Shown here piece after piece: positions 22,701-37,700 of a stretch of DNA of 64,000 nt. Made by a program: the position numbers and the translations under genes. Source of the stretch: Ciona savignyi (Eukaryota > Chordata > Ascidiacea > Phlebobranchia > Cionidae); the NCBI GenBank assembly GCA_000149265.1, contig CH003126.1:1637190-1701189 (forward strand), written 5' to 3'. Below the pieces are notes generated by a model. That model worked only from the letters and a program-made list of their open reading frames with translations, ran no database searches and had not been told where the DNA came from. The stretch's first letter is position 1. Each line of letters starts with the position of its first letter.

Positions 22701-25700
22701 AAGGTTGTTGGATCAAAACTAGCCAATGACTGTGGTTGTGACACTCCCTCCAATATAATTTGTTTTACCCCCCCAGAAAAAAAAATATAACCTCTTCCAA
22801 AATTTTCCTAAAATGATTTAAATAAGACTAAAAAAGATCTAACAATCGGTCATCCTCAAAAACTTCAACTGTTGGATTTTCAAACTAAAACTTTTAAAAT
22901 GTACTTTAAAACAACCCCTTAAGCTTATTAGCGTTCTATCTGTATGATACATCATGATAAGTGGACATCAATATAAATTTATAATCCAAGGACTAAATTA
23001 AAAACATTTGTACACAGTAAACCACGCACACGCACGAGAGTCGTTGCGCAACTGGTTCGACGACCAGATGCAGAGACTTATCGCATGCCCCTCCGAGCTA
23101 CACAGGTGAAAACACCGAAGAAAATCATCATTGTACGGAATGGTGACCCGACCTTCAGGTGAGGTGTTCATGAAGAAAGTGAAGTCTATTTGGTACAATT
23201 AAGTTACTTAAATTTTGGTACAATTAAGTTACTTAAATTTTGGTACAATTAAGTTACTTAAATTTTGGTACAATTAAGTTACTTAAATTTTGGTACAATT
23301 AAGTTGCTTAAATTTTGGTATATTTAAGTTGCTTAAAAGATAACAATAAGATAACGAAGAAGGAGATGACGAAGAATTAATCATAACTTGCTTTTAACGG
23401 TGACCCCACTTTCAGTTGAGGGGTTTATAGGGAAAATGAAAGATACTTTGTACAATTAAGTTGCTTAAAAACATAACAATAAGTTAAATAAGATAATATA
23501 AAAAGGAGATGACAAAGTATTAATCATAACTTGCTTTAAATGGTAACCTAAAATTCAGACGAAAGGGTTATAGTGAAAGTGATAGATCCTTTGTACAATT
23601 AAGTTGTTTAAAAAATATAACAATTAGATGAATAAGATAACAAAGAAAGAGATGACAAGGAATTAATCATAACTTGCTTTAAATTTAAAAAGATTTACAC
23701 CACATAGTTCATCCAATACCTGAAGTGGTTCTATAGTTCAGTGTATCTATCTCAGTGATTTAGCTCATCCAGTAACATTTCAGGTCATACAGCCAAATGA
23801 TTTCTGTTTGCACCCAAACATTGGCTTTTTATTGCCTAAGTTTAACATAATACATTGTTGTACAAATAATCAAATTTCTTTCTTTCCATCATATTGTTAT
23901 AAATTCAGTTGATTCGAAACTTTAAATTAACTAATGACAATCGCCGCACCAGCAAATAGGACACAAATTTTTTACAGCTTTTCATTTTGTTGTATTCTTG
24001 TATTGTAAGTACTTGGTAGTGAATGAAATTATAGCGAAACACGTCCGGTTATACAGCACGAAATCCATGCAAAAAATGTTGCATACCAAAGTAAATGATT
24101 ATTACACACATGCGGGCACGCATGATTACACGGCACAAAATAACTGTATGGAAACCTGCACGTATTGCTACAGGGTTAGAAACTAACGCATATCCATAAC
24201 AATTTTGATTTCTAATAAAAACTTATTGCACAGACATAGCCTACTATTGAGCAGAAGAACGCCGAAAAGCTTCGAAACGATATTAGAAGATATTGGTGAA
24301 GTGTTCCGGATTCGAGTACAGAAGCTTTTCACTACAGATGGACGTCGGGTAGGTACTGATTGGCATTAACATGAGGTGTGAAAGGCAAATGTTTACTGAT
24401 ATCTTGAAAAACTCTCTGCCCATCAGTTTTGCTATCTGAGCAATTGATTAACACGAATTGATTTTTCTAGAAGGGGATGTTTATGGTACATGCCTGACCG
24501 GTTAGTCTGGTAGTTTAGTGCGACGCCTTTTAACCGAAAGGTTGAAGTTTTGAAACTGGTCACTAGCTAGTCGGTTGTGTCCTTGGGCAAGGTCTTAACG
24601 GACATTGCCTGAACCCAGCGGATAAATGGGTTCTACCAAATTGAAGGAATGTGTGTATCATACGCAACACACTGCAATAGCTCCCGTAACCCGACGGAGA
24701 ATGCGAGGTGATCTGACGATTACCCGTGAGTTACCCCCTTGGTTTTTCCATTCACATTTTCCATAAACATAAATATCCTATTATATCTTATCCTATGCAG
24801 TTTATACCTCTGTGTAAAACATTAACAACCACCAAACACTACATTGTATTCACCTTTTTTATAGCCTTTTTCTTTCACTCTAGTTATGGTATATCATTTT
24901 TTATGATATATTATTCAAAGCAAAACTACATCATGGTATACTTATGTTGTGGAAGAAGTTTTCAGAATAAAATGTTCTCTGATATCAGCATTGTAAAAAG
25001 AGTCTGATTCCCTGTTTAAATAAGCACCCCTTGCACTCCCATTGACCACGATAATAGATGAACATTCTTCCTTTATGTTTTGATAGATCGAAACTGTGCA
25101 AGATCTGTTCCTCGGCCCGATTACCTTTGTTGCAGCTAGCAGGGAAGAGTTTCAAAACATGGATTATCGATTTAAGCGGGTCGCTATTTCAGATGATACC
25201 AAAGGTAAGAAAACGTTACAATCCTTTGGAACTGTTTAATGGTTAGTCTGGTAACCTGATGGTGTTTGGTATATGCAAGGTAAAAAGATAGGATAGGATA
25301 TTCATGTTTATCCGCTTGAATGGGAAAACTATGGGGGTTAACAAACGGGCAATCGTCATATCATGTGTCATTTTTGATAACTGCCTGCAACTCTTCTACT
25401 ATTATAGTGTAGTAGAGACAATACCGAATACTTTTTGTGTCCGGTATTGGCTGTACCTATCCCAGCACATATGGAAAATCATGGAAGCGAATAATACTGT
25501 AAATATATTTGCAGACCCTAAATCTGATTTACACGCCAATCTGGATAAAGAACGAACTCCAAAGGAACTAAAAAAGACAAGTAAGTGCTAACTGTGTAAC
25601 CTTTGTATTGATTTAACTTTACACAATTACTCAAATCTTTAAAACTGTAACTTACGGACATTTATTGATATATGTGGATTTAATAACCAGTGTTTTGCAT

Positions 25701-28700
25701 TGTATTGTACCACTATATTAAGTTAACTCTAGTGGTAAACTGCCTATCTTTATTTCTGGTATGAAAAACATTACCTTGTTTTTACCGTCGGGTTTTCTAA
25801 GCAACTGCATTGTTAAATATGTTGGAGATATATCTGCCATTTTTACTTAGCCTGCCAAGTATTATTATCATGCCTGAAATTGACAGTAAGCATGAGGTTA
25901 TCTGACGATTGTTTGTGTCATATAACCGCTTTTGCATTTTCCCATTCAAAGAATTAAACATGAATTTCTTTTCATACCCCAAGTGCACATTGATGTTCCT
26001 GTAATATTAACTAGCACTCCATGGGGTAAACAGTAAATCTTGCAAATCTTTTGTGGTGCACTGAATAATGTAAAAGGCATCCAAGTGTACCACGGTTCTC
26101 TGGTTGGGAACCACCGAGATACCGGCTAGTTTTGTCCCCACACCTTGCACCTAAAAATGTCATTTTCACAAAACAATACCCTTTCACCCAACAATACATC
26201 ACACACCTTTCACCTAACACTACATTACACACTACAAGTGACGTAAGCTAAACCACTATCGACACATTTCAGAGGGCAGGTGGTCGGTTACAATGGCCAC
26301 GAGTGAGTTACCAGCGGCGGGTACAGATGCGAAGGTCACCATCACAGTGTATGGGGTAAAGGGAAACACTGGCCCAATACTTCTCAACGATAAGAATGAA
26401 TCGACTTTTAGAAGTGGAAATGAAGATGTGTTTTCGGTAAAATCGCTTATCTGTCCTTTTTTTAACACAAAGGCCAACTATGCTTTTAATAAAATCAAGA
26501 AACTTTTACTATTTGATGGGGATATTGCTTTATTTCTTGTCAAACAAAGTTCAACCAATTTTCATGATACTGTGGTCTTGCAACCACCTGGTTTAATCGC
26601 ACAGCATTGTGCATATCAACAGTGCTATTAAAAATTGTTCCTATTGACAGAAATATTTCTTAAATTTATGAACATTTAATTTAAAAAAATTAAAAACTCC
26701 CATAAATAATAATTTAAAAACACAGAAACTACATATTTTAAAAAGAAGAATGTTAAGTTTAATTCCAGTTCTCCAATCTCTGTACAGACCATCCAACCAA
26801 ACCAATTTTTATGATTTTTTTTAAATTTGACATGGTGGTTAACAATAATTCATGGGACCTTCAGTCAAAAGGATGTGGGATTAAACCACAAACTAGCTAT
26901 AATTTGTTTTGTTCTTAGAGTAGGGTATTTAACAAATATTGCTTTAACCCAGAGTTCTAATATGCTCAATGAAAACTATAGAAATATATTTGAGCTTCTT
27001 CCACATGTGTAAAGAGGGGAAAAACATTAGTGTCCTGTTCTATCTATTAACTAAAATAAAGCTCTCAGACAAAACTACATAGTTTAGTTATTAGGGATGT
27101 GCTTCATCTTTAATTAGAGCACACTAATAAATGGCAAAACTTTCTAGCCACATCCATTTGTTTTATGTTTAAATTTATTTTTCCAATTTTGCTGTAATTT
27201 AGTAGTATTGTTCATTCCTTTTTTACACGAATGACGTTTAAAATAAAGAAAGTAAAAGTAGACACAGTAACAGAAAAAAAAACAGCAAAACGAAGTGTCG
27301 TTAAAGGATGATGTAAAAACATATAATAGGAGTCAAATAGAACACAAGTAGACCAAATTAAAGTGGTGTTTAATTTGTTTAATTAAAAAATATTCACAGA
27401 TAAACGTTGGTTCTATCGGAGACATCCGTAAAATTCGGATAACCCACGATAATTCAGGTACTTCCCCTGGCTGGCTGTGTGAATCGGTGATTCTGACCGA
27501 TCAGACGACAGGAGACGTTCTACAATTTCCGTGTAACAGGTATTTTAACATAATGGAGTTTCACTACTTGAATGGGACAGGGCTCAGGTTCATTTAATTT
27601 GGTGAAGGTGTGGAGCAACAAAACCCAGTTGTGATAAATTTAAGTCAGATTTCCTTGATCACAGTCGGGGTTTGGAGATAACGCGGTGTGTTTTATATTT
27701 TAATGACATTTTTAAAGATAAACTTATTGCTATAGCTTTTATTCAACGCATTAAGTTAAATGATAACCTAACGACCCAAACCTCAACATTGTACTTTTAA
27801 TGTCAGCACTACTACTTTTTTACACGAAACGATGATTTATTACAAACCAGTCAGTGATTTAGTGCGATTGATGGAACTGAGATTTCTCCTTTATAATATC
27901 TGCACTGCATGGCTCTATTTTGCTGAGTGCAATGCGCAGCTTAACAGTACCACGATCATTGATAGAAGTAAAACCCAAATCCAAAAATGCTTGCTTGTAC
28001 AATTTAGTTATCCTTAAATACTATATTCTTGTTTATATGTACATGCTACTTTTTAGCAAAAATAAGTTAGTTATTGATGAACTGAAAATTTACGTGCTTG
28101 GAAACCAAAATGTTTTAAGCTACCATATTACTACACAGCTAAACTTTCATACAATCAAAACTTACTATCAACTCTGACACTCCACTGACCTATTAATCTC
28201 CAAAATATTTCTGTAAACCACCACTGCGAGATATTACTAGCTAACTGGTCTTCCATTAAATTTATACTTTCATAAAACCGCTTATGATGCAATAATCAAG
28301 TTTAGAGACGAAGTCAAGTGAAATGCGTTTGATATAATACGATAATTCAGTCACGAAGGAATTGAACGAACTTGAAACATAAAATGAAACAAGTGTGTTA
28401 TGACAGCTTTAATTTATCTTGCCGCGACCCATTTTTAGACCCTTCGCGACCAGTGTTTGGGTCGCGACTCATACTTTGGGAACCACTGCATTAAACCATT
28501 AGGTTCTATAAATTTCCAAGGACACAGCCTACCAGGTACAGGTTAATTTATATCACACAATCTTTCATCTGGTGTTTTGTTGTGCTACCATATGAGCCAC
28601 TCACCTTAATAATAAGCATCTGCTCATAAAATATTTTTGCTTAAAGAACAATTATTTGTAAAAATTAAATAAATTAACCTCTCTCTGTAATTGCCCAAAA

Positions 28701-31700
28701 GGATTGCACTTTTCAACTGTTATTTGTTAAATCTGACGACCGATGTTTAATCCGTGTAACACAACTTTCTTTTCCCATCATGGGAATAAACATGAATATC
28801 CTATTCTATTCAAAATTTAAAATTATTTGTTTGAATTTAATGAAATTATTTGTTTGAATCCCAATGAATTTAATGGGGATAAACATGAATACCCGATCCT
28901 AAAATTTTAAATTATTTGTTTTTTAAATAAATCCACCAACCACCAGATGGCTGTCTCGAGATGAAGATGACGGTGAAATCTGCCGTGAGATCGCTGCCCA
29001 ACATAACGACAAACCAGTGTTCCCAGGTCAGATGTCTTTGTAAGATAAGCCTGTGCAAGAATTTTAGAAAAAGGAACACTTATAAACGAATGGTCAATGA
29101 TATAGTAAATGTTAAGCAATAAAACACGGTAAAGCGACAGTCGCTATTGCATGTCATGAAAAATATAATTGAAACAATTGAACAAAATATGTACTTGTCA
29201 AATCAACCATTGTGGTCAATGAGTATAAACAAGATTAAAAGTAAGTAAGAGAACTGTTCGAACAGCTTAGTGATCGCTTGGTGAAACCAAAAGAAGAAAT
29301 TTCTAAAAAAATTCTTAAAAAAAAATCAAAATAAATGTACATTTATGCATTTATAGGTCAACTTGGATTTGATTAAAAATAAAAAAGCCAATGCAATTGT
29401 AATGTAAAATAACAAAGCCAATGTAAAACAATTTTCATGTGTTACGCTACTTAACTGTTTCCATCTTCAGTGCAATTTTAAATTTTTTAAGTTTTTTTTT
29501 TGATCAAAATTTAGATTAAAATAAAGTAAATTTATATATAAGATTACTTGTGTTGTACTTTTTTAACGAGTTTCGTTAGAGTTTCGAGCTAATTCCATGC
29601 GTCCTCTATTCCCACACAGAGATCACATACCTGGTGACGATAACCACAGGCAACCTTTGGAATGCCGGGACTTCTGCTAACGTGCATCTGACCATATTTG
29701 GTGACCTAGGGGACAGTGGACCCAGGTTATTACAACGAGGGGGAAAACCCTTGCCCCAGGTCAAAGGCACGGTAAGTACTCCCCCCTTTAATATGACAAA
29801 ACCGTACTCTGCTGTATACTATTGTTTATATCAATCCTGCAACACAACAGTTTTAGGATATATTTTAATTTGCATTCAATTGCAAAGTCTGTGTAAAATA
29901 GTTGTTTGAGCAAATAACTATTTTTTAAGTATTTGTTTTCAATTTATAATAACAATTTTCCAAAATTCCTTACTTATTATATATTTGTATAAATTAATTG
30001 TAATTGGTCAGCCGCTACCTGTATGGTACTACTAGCCCCCTGTAATATGCATTTTTCCCCAAGCAATTAATCTTTGCTTCATATTGTGACTCTCTTGGCC
30101 AGTTTGGTTGTGGTGTATGGTACCCTTTGGAAAATGTTCTAATTGTGCTCAACATGGTCATGACATTTTCACAACAAAATTTGTCATTAAATTAATATGT
30201 TTATTTGCTTGCTGTATCTTTTTTATTCCCATTCCAATACTGTTTATAGTAACTGTGTTTTGATGTTGACATGCAGGGCCAAAAATCCACACGAGTAAGA
30301 ATTTACTCTCACATATATAAAAAACTAATTAACATTTTCCGCAATCGTTTTCTGTTTAACTGGAGTATAACCTTTTTATTATACACATGGCGCGTCCGAA
30401 CACTGGAGTCTATAATACTTACAGCAGCATCATAATGTAGGATTGTTATAATACCAAATTTAAACAGTTGCAAGCCATTTTAACTTATGTTACTTGCGTT
30501 ACTCGCATGAGCTTCCACAAGGGAATTCTTACTTGCCTGAAATTTGATGGTTTATTTACCTTGGACATGGGATAAAAATATTAAGCAAAATTAAATCAAC
30601 AATAACTTACAGACTGTCGTATTTCGAGTGCAAGCAGTTTGCCTGGGCACATTATACCGGGTGGTTGTCGGTCATGATGGAAGTTCGGAAGGTGAAGGGT
30701 GGTTCCTTGAGCGAATCTCTATCAAGGTAAAGACTCATGCGTGCTGTGGATTGTTACTATGATTTCTATCATGACAAATAGCCTTGAAATGTGTTCCGTA
30801 AGATAACCACTACAGAAATACAATCATATCTTTTTCCAGGAGGACAGAGTAGGATCGGAGGAGTGGATCTTCCAATGCAATCGCTGGTTGGAGGTTGCGG
30901 AAGACGATGGAAAGATCATTAGAGAGCTTTACGCTGATCCCGAGCCAAAACCTCATCTTCGTCAGTTAATCACTAAAATTTATTTTCTCACAAGTTTTGT
31001 GATTTTTTTTTAAATCCTCATTTTAATCCCGTTTTTTTTTAAATTTGCTTCTTATGTCTTTGTTTTTGAGTTTAACAAAAAGCCCCTAATTTTCCATTAA
31101 AAATATTAATGTATAATTTTGGCTTTACTTCGCTGAAAGTGGGCAGTGTCATAGGTATGCATATACTATACTTGTATTGACAGAAATGCAAAAGTTCTTT
31201 TTCATGCTAAAATATAAAATTTATACATATACAAAGTTTGATATAGACTTAAATCATTAAATTTATTTAATTCTATCATATACAACACACTGCAATAGCT
31301 CCGGTAACCCGACGGTGGGCGCAAGGTTATCTGACGATTGCCCGTGTGTTAACCCCTATGGTTTTCCCATTCACCGGGATGAACATGAATGTCCTATCCT
31401 AAGTCAAATGAAGCAGAGTTTCAGTTCTCATTTGGGGGATAGTGGGTGTAATTTTGAAGGCAAATGATGCAAATTAAGCCCTAACTTTACGACTCTGGAC
31501 ATATGATATATTAGTGATTGTTTTAACAATTTTGTTTCCAGATTCTCGGAGCCGAAGTCAAGCTGAGAAGGCCAAGGAAGATTTGCTGGTGAGTTGATGG
31601 CTATTAATTTCATTTTGATTTCTTCCGTTTATTACAGTTAAATTGCATTGTTAAAAACTAATTGCTATACCTACAAAAATAAAGAAACTGGGTCTAATGC

Positions 31701-34700
31701 TATATGTGAATTTTAAATAGAAAATTACTCCTTTTTAACTTTTGTAAGTTTATTTACTTTTCCTGTTTCTCTGCATATACAAATGTATAAATCGTTTCAT
31801 TTTCTAACATAAAAAAAAATTAAAAAATGTAAAATATATAAATGAAGCATATATAATCGGTTACCTTATATGATTAGCATGTCATACCATCAACCGAAAG
31901 ATGGTCAGATCAAAACCAGTCACTATCGGTTCCGATTACTTGAGCAAGGCAATTATAAATACAGTTGCTTATTAAGTTAACCAGAAACTAATAAATATTT
32001 ATCTCTATCATGTACAACTCACTGCAATGGCTTTAATACCCCACATGGCATTCTGTTAAATAAATCTGTGTTATAATCTTCGCCGCTATGCTATTTACCA
32101 CATGCTGAAATAAAAATGAAAATCCTGTTATTTAAACAAGCAAACAACCACAACAGCATATTTGTACATTATAAGTTTTCTATTTAGTGGGATCTCGAAA
32201 AATGGAAATTCCAGCGTGGTAATCAAATTATTCTGCTGAGTCATGCTACCCACAATGCAATTCGAGTACGCAATGATGCGGGGATTGATGCTTTGGGCGA
32301 CCCGTCAAATCCAAGTTGTAAGTGGAAATAATAAGATTTTTCTAATTATAAGATAGGATAGGATAATTATGTTTATCATCATGAATGGGAAAACCAATGG
32401 GGTTAAGACATGGCCAAACGTCAGATCATCTCGCGCCCATCATCAGTTGTTGTTTAAAAACTACTGGGGAATTTTAATTCACATATTTGTTTTCTACTTT
32501 GCTCCACATATCAACCCTTCCTGTACAGTGATATTCAAGTATTGTCCGTTATTATTACTGCTTTTTTGGTAATAAATTCCAAGACATATATTTTTCGTCA
32601 ACTTAAACTTCCTGAAATAATGTTTATATTTACTAAAAATATTGTCCCTGAATAGCTGATAGGTTCATTTCTTCTGTGTTGGGCCATCGGATGAATGGTG
32701 TTGTGATTGAAAGCAGCAGTTAGCTTGTTAGTGGATGTGTCTTAATTTTTTTTACAGAGTAAATATATTCCCTTTAAATGTACTATTTTTTGTATGTTCG
32801 TGTGGCCGAATAGTTAACGCGGCCGATACATATACCGACTCAAATAAAAAAAACGTTCCTAGTGACGAGCCCATCGTGGGTTCAAAACTTGGATAAAAAA
32901 TGTTCTATTTTTATGAAGCATAAACGGGTTAACACAAATAAAATGTATCATTTTATTCCAGGTGTTTTTGAAGTAATGCGGCGAAGAGGCAACGTGCGTG
33001 TGTTCTCCAGCATCTCGCAACCGTCCTTCCATCTCGCTTTGGACCAGAACCGAGTACTTGGCCAGGTAATACTTAATTAGGTAACTTTTAAAATCAAGAG
33101 TAAACTGGTCAATGGTGGAGCTTACTTCATTATTTTTATTAGCTTGGTCAAGTAAATACGGCGGTTTTTAGCTGGAAGTGTGTTTGGCTGCACTTTTAGA
33201 GTTATAGGGGGCGCTAACCTCGTTCAAAGAGTGTCAGAGTCTTAAGGTAGTTGTATTCAAAAGCTAGTTGAATAGTTTGATCCAAAACAGCAAAGATAAA
33301 GTCAATTGGGTACTTTGGCAAGGTACATAATAGCTGTTTCTGAAAATCCTGTTCCTCAACGAGCTAAATTAAACAGATGGAAAATCTAAATCATATACAA
33401 CGTATTGCCTTATCTCTGGTAACCCGACTGTGGGCATAAAGTATTCTAATAATAACTCGTGAGATAAACCATTTCCCTTCCCACCCATGGGAAAAACACA
33501 AATTTTTGGGAAAAAACACAAATCCTGTAGCTTTATGTGCAGATGAGCTCACTTACCCCACGACCCCAGGGCAAAGGGGGGTCATTCTGTGAGTTCCAGG
33601 TGAAAGTTCAATCCGATCGGTCGGTGGCATTGGAGTCGTGCAAGTATGGGGGGCAGCACGTCACTTTTGACCCAAGCGGCAAACCTGCAGATACAAGGGG
33701 ACAGCCTAACGCACATGGACGACTATTCACCGTTTATGTCAAGGTAAGATTTTTAGCTTTCTAGTATGTGGTTGGTATTTATTATCTTAATAGGATAGTG
33801 GACGATATTCTTGTTTAATCCCTGAAAATGAAAAATACATAGGAAAATTGTTGGATCACTTTATGTCAAAACGGTTACTGGAGCTATTGCATTTTTTTTT
33901 AATATGCCTGACACGTTTTGAGTTTAGTAAAGCCAATTTACTGGGTTTAGAACTTGAATTACATATCTGTGCCAATTAAGGTACAGTGCAGTATGCAAAG
34001 AAAAGTATTTGCTGGTACTTTCCTATTCGCTCATTCTGCCAAATTTTTCAAATGCCTAAATCTCCTAACTTCAGCTGCATTTTCACTTCACAAACTGCAA
34101 AACTGCAAATAATTATAATATTTCTACTAGGGATGCTTCCGTCACGGTTCTGTGATTTTATTAAACACAAGTCCGACCCAAGCGCTCGCTGTCACTGGGG
34201 TCGGTGATGTCATAGGCACGGGGCGTCGGTATGATGTCACGGAGAGCAAAGGGGGGCAAGCCGGACCCCCGAAACAGTTCGCGAACTTCAGGGTGGTCAA
34301 GGTAGCGGAAGGGGTGAGAATGTTCCAGTGCGAAAAGGAGCCGAAGAGATACTTGCGGTTGAAAGATGGACACTGCGATGGACTGGTGGGTTGGATGTAT
34401 TGATAGTTTCATCTTTTGTTCTTTCGTCAGATTAGGATAGGATAGGATAGAATATTCATGTTATTCCCGTGAATGGGAAAACCGAGGGGGTTAAAACACG
34501 GGCAATCGTAAGATCATCTCGCGCCCACCGACGGGTTACCCGAGCTAGTGCCTTGCCAAAGGATACAACCGATTATCTAGCGACCAGATTCACACCTGCA
34601 ACCTTTAGATTGAAAGGCGACACATTTAACCGTCAGACTAACCGGCCGAACAATTGGCTGGCATGTCCGACTTTTATATACTGGCAATATATTAATATGG

Positions 34701-37700
34701 GCTGTCTATGGGACCAGGAATTTAGGCTATAAAAGGTGCCTTACACAGCGTCACGGAGCTATCATGGAGTTAGGATATAGCGGTCATGTAAGTTTTGAAC
34801 AAAAGTTTAATAAACTAAAGATATGCACAATGCAACATCACAATATAAAAATGTTAAAGCTATTTCTTTGGCATATATAACTCGGTATACCTTCGATTAA
34901 GAATTTAATTTAATAGTCATTGTGCTCCAACGACAGTTTTTATGCCAATATGCCATCAGTTTTTCTCTTTTTTAATAAATAATTAAAAGGCTTTAATTTT
35001 CATTAGTCAAACAAAATGTATAAAACAATGCGGAGTATAATGCATGAAATTGTATGATGGTCCGGGCACAAAAAAGACAGAAAAATAATTTTCTCTTATT
35101 AAGTTGAAAATTGTTATTCCTAATATATAACTTTGTTCAGACTGTAATACAATTAGTATTTTCAACTTGCACCATTATATTGTCAACCCGACTATGGACA
35201 CTTTGTAATTATGTCATAACAAGTGTAAATTCAAATAAATGCGGGGCTAGAAATGAGCATCCTATCCTCGTGCAGGGCTCTGGAGATGTGTATTGCCACT
35301 TCAAGGTGCAGAAACACAAACTGGCCGGTCATGTGACCCTGCAATCCATGAAACATCGCGGGGTGTTCGTCGGGCTGAACACAAACGGGAAAGCGAGACC
35401 GACTGTGGATACAGGGGACGAGAATACACAGTTCTACCCAGAAGTTATAAACTGTATGTGGGAGTTGAAATCTCTTTTATTATTTGTTTATCCTTGGAAG
35501 CAGTTGCAAAAAACTTTAAGGTGTTATGGCAAAGTTCAGCTCATGTGTTTTTACATGTGTATTTCGTCCTTACAGCATTGTCAGTTTCTTATAGAAAACT
35601 CTGATGCATTGTGACAGTATAGTATTTGTACATTGGTAGTTTACTTGTGTGGATTAATCTGTAAATTATCTAATCTGGATTAACAGTTAAATAAGGCCTA
35701 CAATGTCTATTCTAGAATCAAGATTCAAACGAAAGAAATTATTCATGATTATTTTTTTATTTTAGCAATTTAAAATTAAATGCTTATAATCGAACAAAAT
35801 AAGTTTTTTATAAAATTTTGTATTAAAATTATAAAAGAAGTGATAAAATTTGTTTTTTTAGTAATAATCATTACTAAAGAAAGAAAATACCAATGCAATA
35901 ATAAGGATTCGAAAATTCTAGGTTTAAAATTATCGATTCCAAAAAAAATCTAGAAACAAAACTGATTTGAATAGGGACATCTCTAAAGAGGTTTATAGGT
36001 AAATTTACTATGGTGCACGACACATAAATTTCGGATTTTTCAATTTTTCCTTTCATTAGTTGGTGAAAAGAAGAGCGCAGAAGCAGAGGAATGGAGAACT
36101 CCTGAACCGTCGTTTGTTCTATCTCCGAACGATGCCAGGAAGTCTCCGCGGAAGAATGTGTCCTCCAATCGATCTAATCATTCGTCGAGCGTGGTGACAC
36201 TGCAGCGCAGAGAGAACAGCAACACGGCTCCGAAAGGTATAAAATCCTTATCTTTATCCTGAGAGGTCGAAACGTATGACAGACTTTCCCTTGGCTCTCT
36301 TGGCGGTATACCAGCGGATTTTTTTTATAACTGTCAATCGTTAGGATAGCTTGTTTACATGGTCGGTTTACTGGAGCTATTGGACAGTGTTAAATATAAT
36401 GAAGACATTGCTGTAGTTCTTTAATCTCATTAACGCACTGGGTTTAAGCAACTCTGTTAAAGGACATAACCAACTAGCTGAAGACTTGTTTTGGAACCAT
36501 AAATAGCCTGGCCAGTGTCAACCAAATTAAGCAACTCCCCGAAAGTGTGCTGCCAAGGACACAACCTTTCATCTGACAGATGTATGATTACCACATTAGC
36601 TCTTTGGGTGACTGATATATTTTTATATAGGATAGGATAGGATGGGATATTCATGTTTATCACCGTGAATGGGAAAACCAAGGGGGTTAGTTCAATCGTC
36701 ACATGGGCAATCGTCAGATTACCTCGCGCCCACCGTCGGGTTCCCAAAGCTATTGCAGTGTGTGGTGTATGAAAGAAACGTTTATTTTAATTTGGTAGAA
36801 CCCATTAATCCGCTGAGTTCAGACAATGTCCGTTAACACTAAACTGCTAGACTAACCGGTCGATATAATGAATTACGTCAATAATATTCATTCACGAATG
36901 CAATACATATTACAAAAATACCAATGCAATATTGTGCATGAAATAATTTACATTCCCTGTGATAAAGAATATTTTTCAATATTCTGACAGATGGTGATTT
37001 CCGCATCTACGTGACCACTGGTAATGTGGGAACAACAGAGTCTATCAGCCTCACTGTGTATGGTGAGAGTGAAGTGTCTGGGCCTATTGTACTGGGTAAG
37101 TCTATTGCTCGAATAATTTCAGTTTGTGTGGTTGTGCATTAATTAACTCTCATTAACGCAAATAATTTTATACCAGTGTTCCACAAGACAATGCCAGGTG
37201 TGCTGCAGAAAAACATATTTTTTAAACACAGTTTTTACCAAATAAAAAGGATTTTAGTTTTTGCAAATTTGAAAATTTCGGCTATCAGACTTTTCTCTAA
37301 TATAATATTAAATGTATTTAGCTTGTCAGTAGACCTTCCATTGTAAATTTATAATGATTTATATTTTTGTTACGTAATAAGTCAAAATTTTAGTCATGCC
37401 TAAAAGAACGTAGAGTTGATCTTTCGAAGATTTAGCTGAACAATCAGTGATTGTGTTCATTAAAAAAAGCGCAAATATTACATTACATAAATTATACTGT
37501 GATACTGTGTATAACTTTAACATTTTTGACCAAAATTCGCCATCAACTTTAGTAAGTATCTAAATGTGCCAAAAAAGTAAAAAAGGTTGTGGAGCACTGT
37601 TTTATACTAATTTTCCAATACTTATATTTATCAGTGTAAAAAATTTTCAAAAATTATATTTATCAGTAGGGATTAAAAAGCGCAGGTAGGGGTGGGGAGG

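Larger units (their letters stand above)
23118..25204 (+). other. Second doublecortin (DCX) domain
   Basis: Exons 4-6, residues about 229-315. Exon 4 ends KKIIIVRNGDPTFR, exon 5 gives SLLLSRRTPKSFETILEDIG and VQKLFTTDGRR, exon 6 IETVQDLFLGPITFVAASRE. The VRNGDP start, the LLSRR strand, and TDGRR followed by a V/I..L...L stretch match the second DCX domain of RP1-type proteins. A basic linker (KPRTRTRVVAQLVRRP) joins it to the first. Confidence 0.92.
32188..35453 (+). other. Beta-trefoil-like region, six repeats (exons 15-19)
   Basis: Residues about 616-904. Six units of about 40-60 residues each begin with an exposed strand and end in an aromatic-rich one: IILLSHATHNAIRV to CVFEV, VRVFSSISQPSFHLAL to CEFQV, VALESCKYGGQHVTF to RLFTV, VILLNTSPTQALAV to ANFRVV, VRMFQCEKEPKRYLRL to CHFKV, HVTLQSMKHRGVFVGL to TQFYPEV. 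The pattern (v.L.s......yl....g.v.......F.v) is typical of fascin-, FGF- and FRG1-type beta-trefoils; six repeats would make two. Fascin-type trefoils bundle actin, so an actin or carbohydrate partner is possible, but that is inference. A search could instead show a divergent non-trefoil beta fold. Confidence 0.6.

Noticed and set aside
28421-28489. End of a hAT-like element (GGGTCGCGACT and TTGGGAACCACTG)
   Set aside because: Only one end is visible and no partner end or target duplication was found, so its limits cannot be set.
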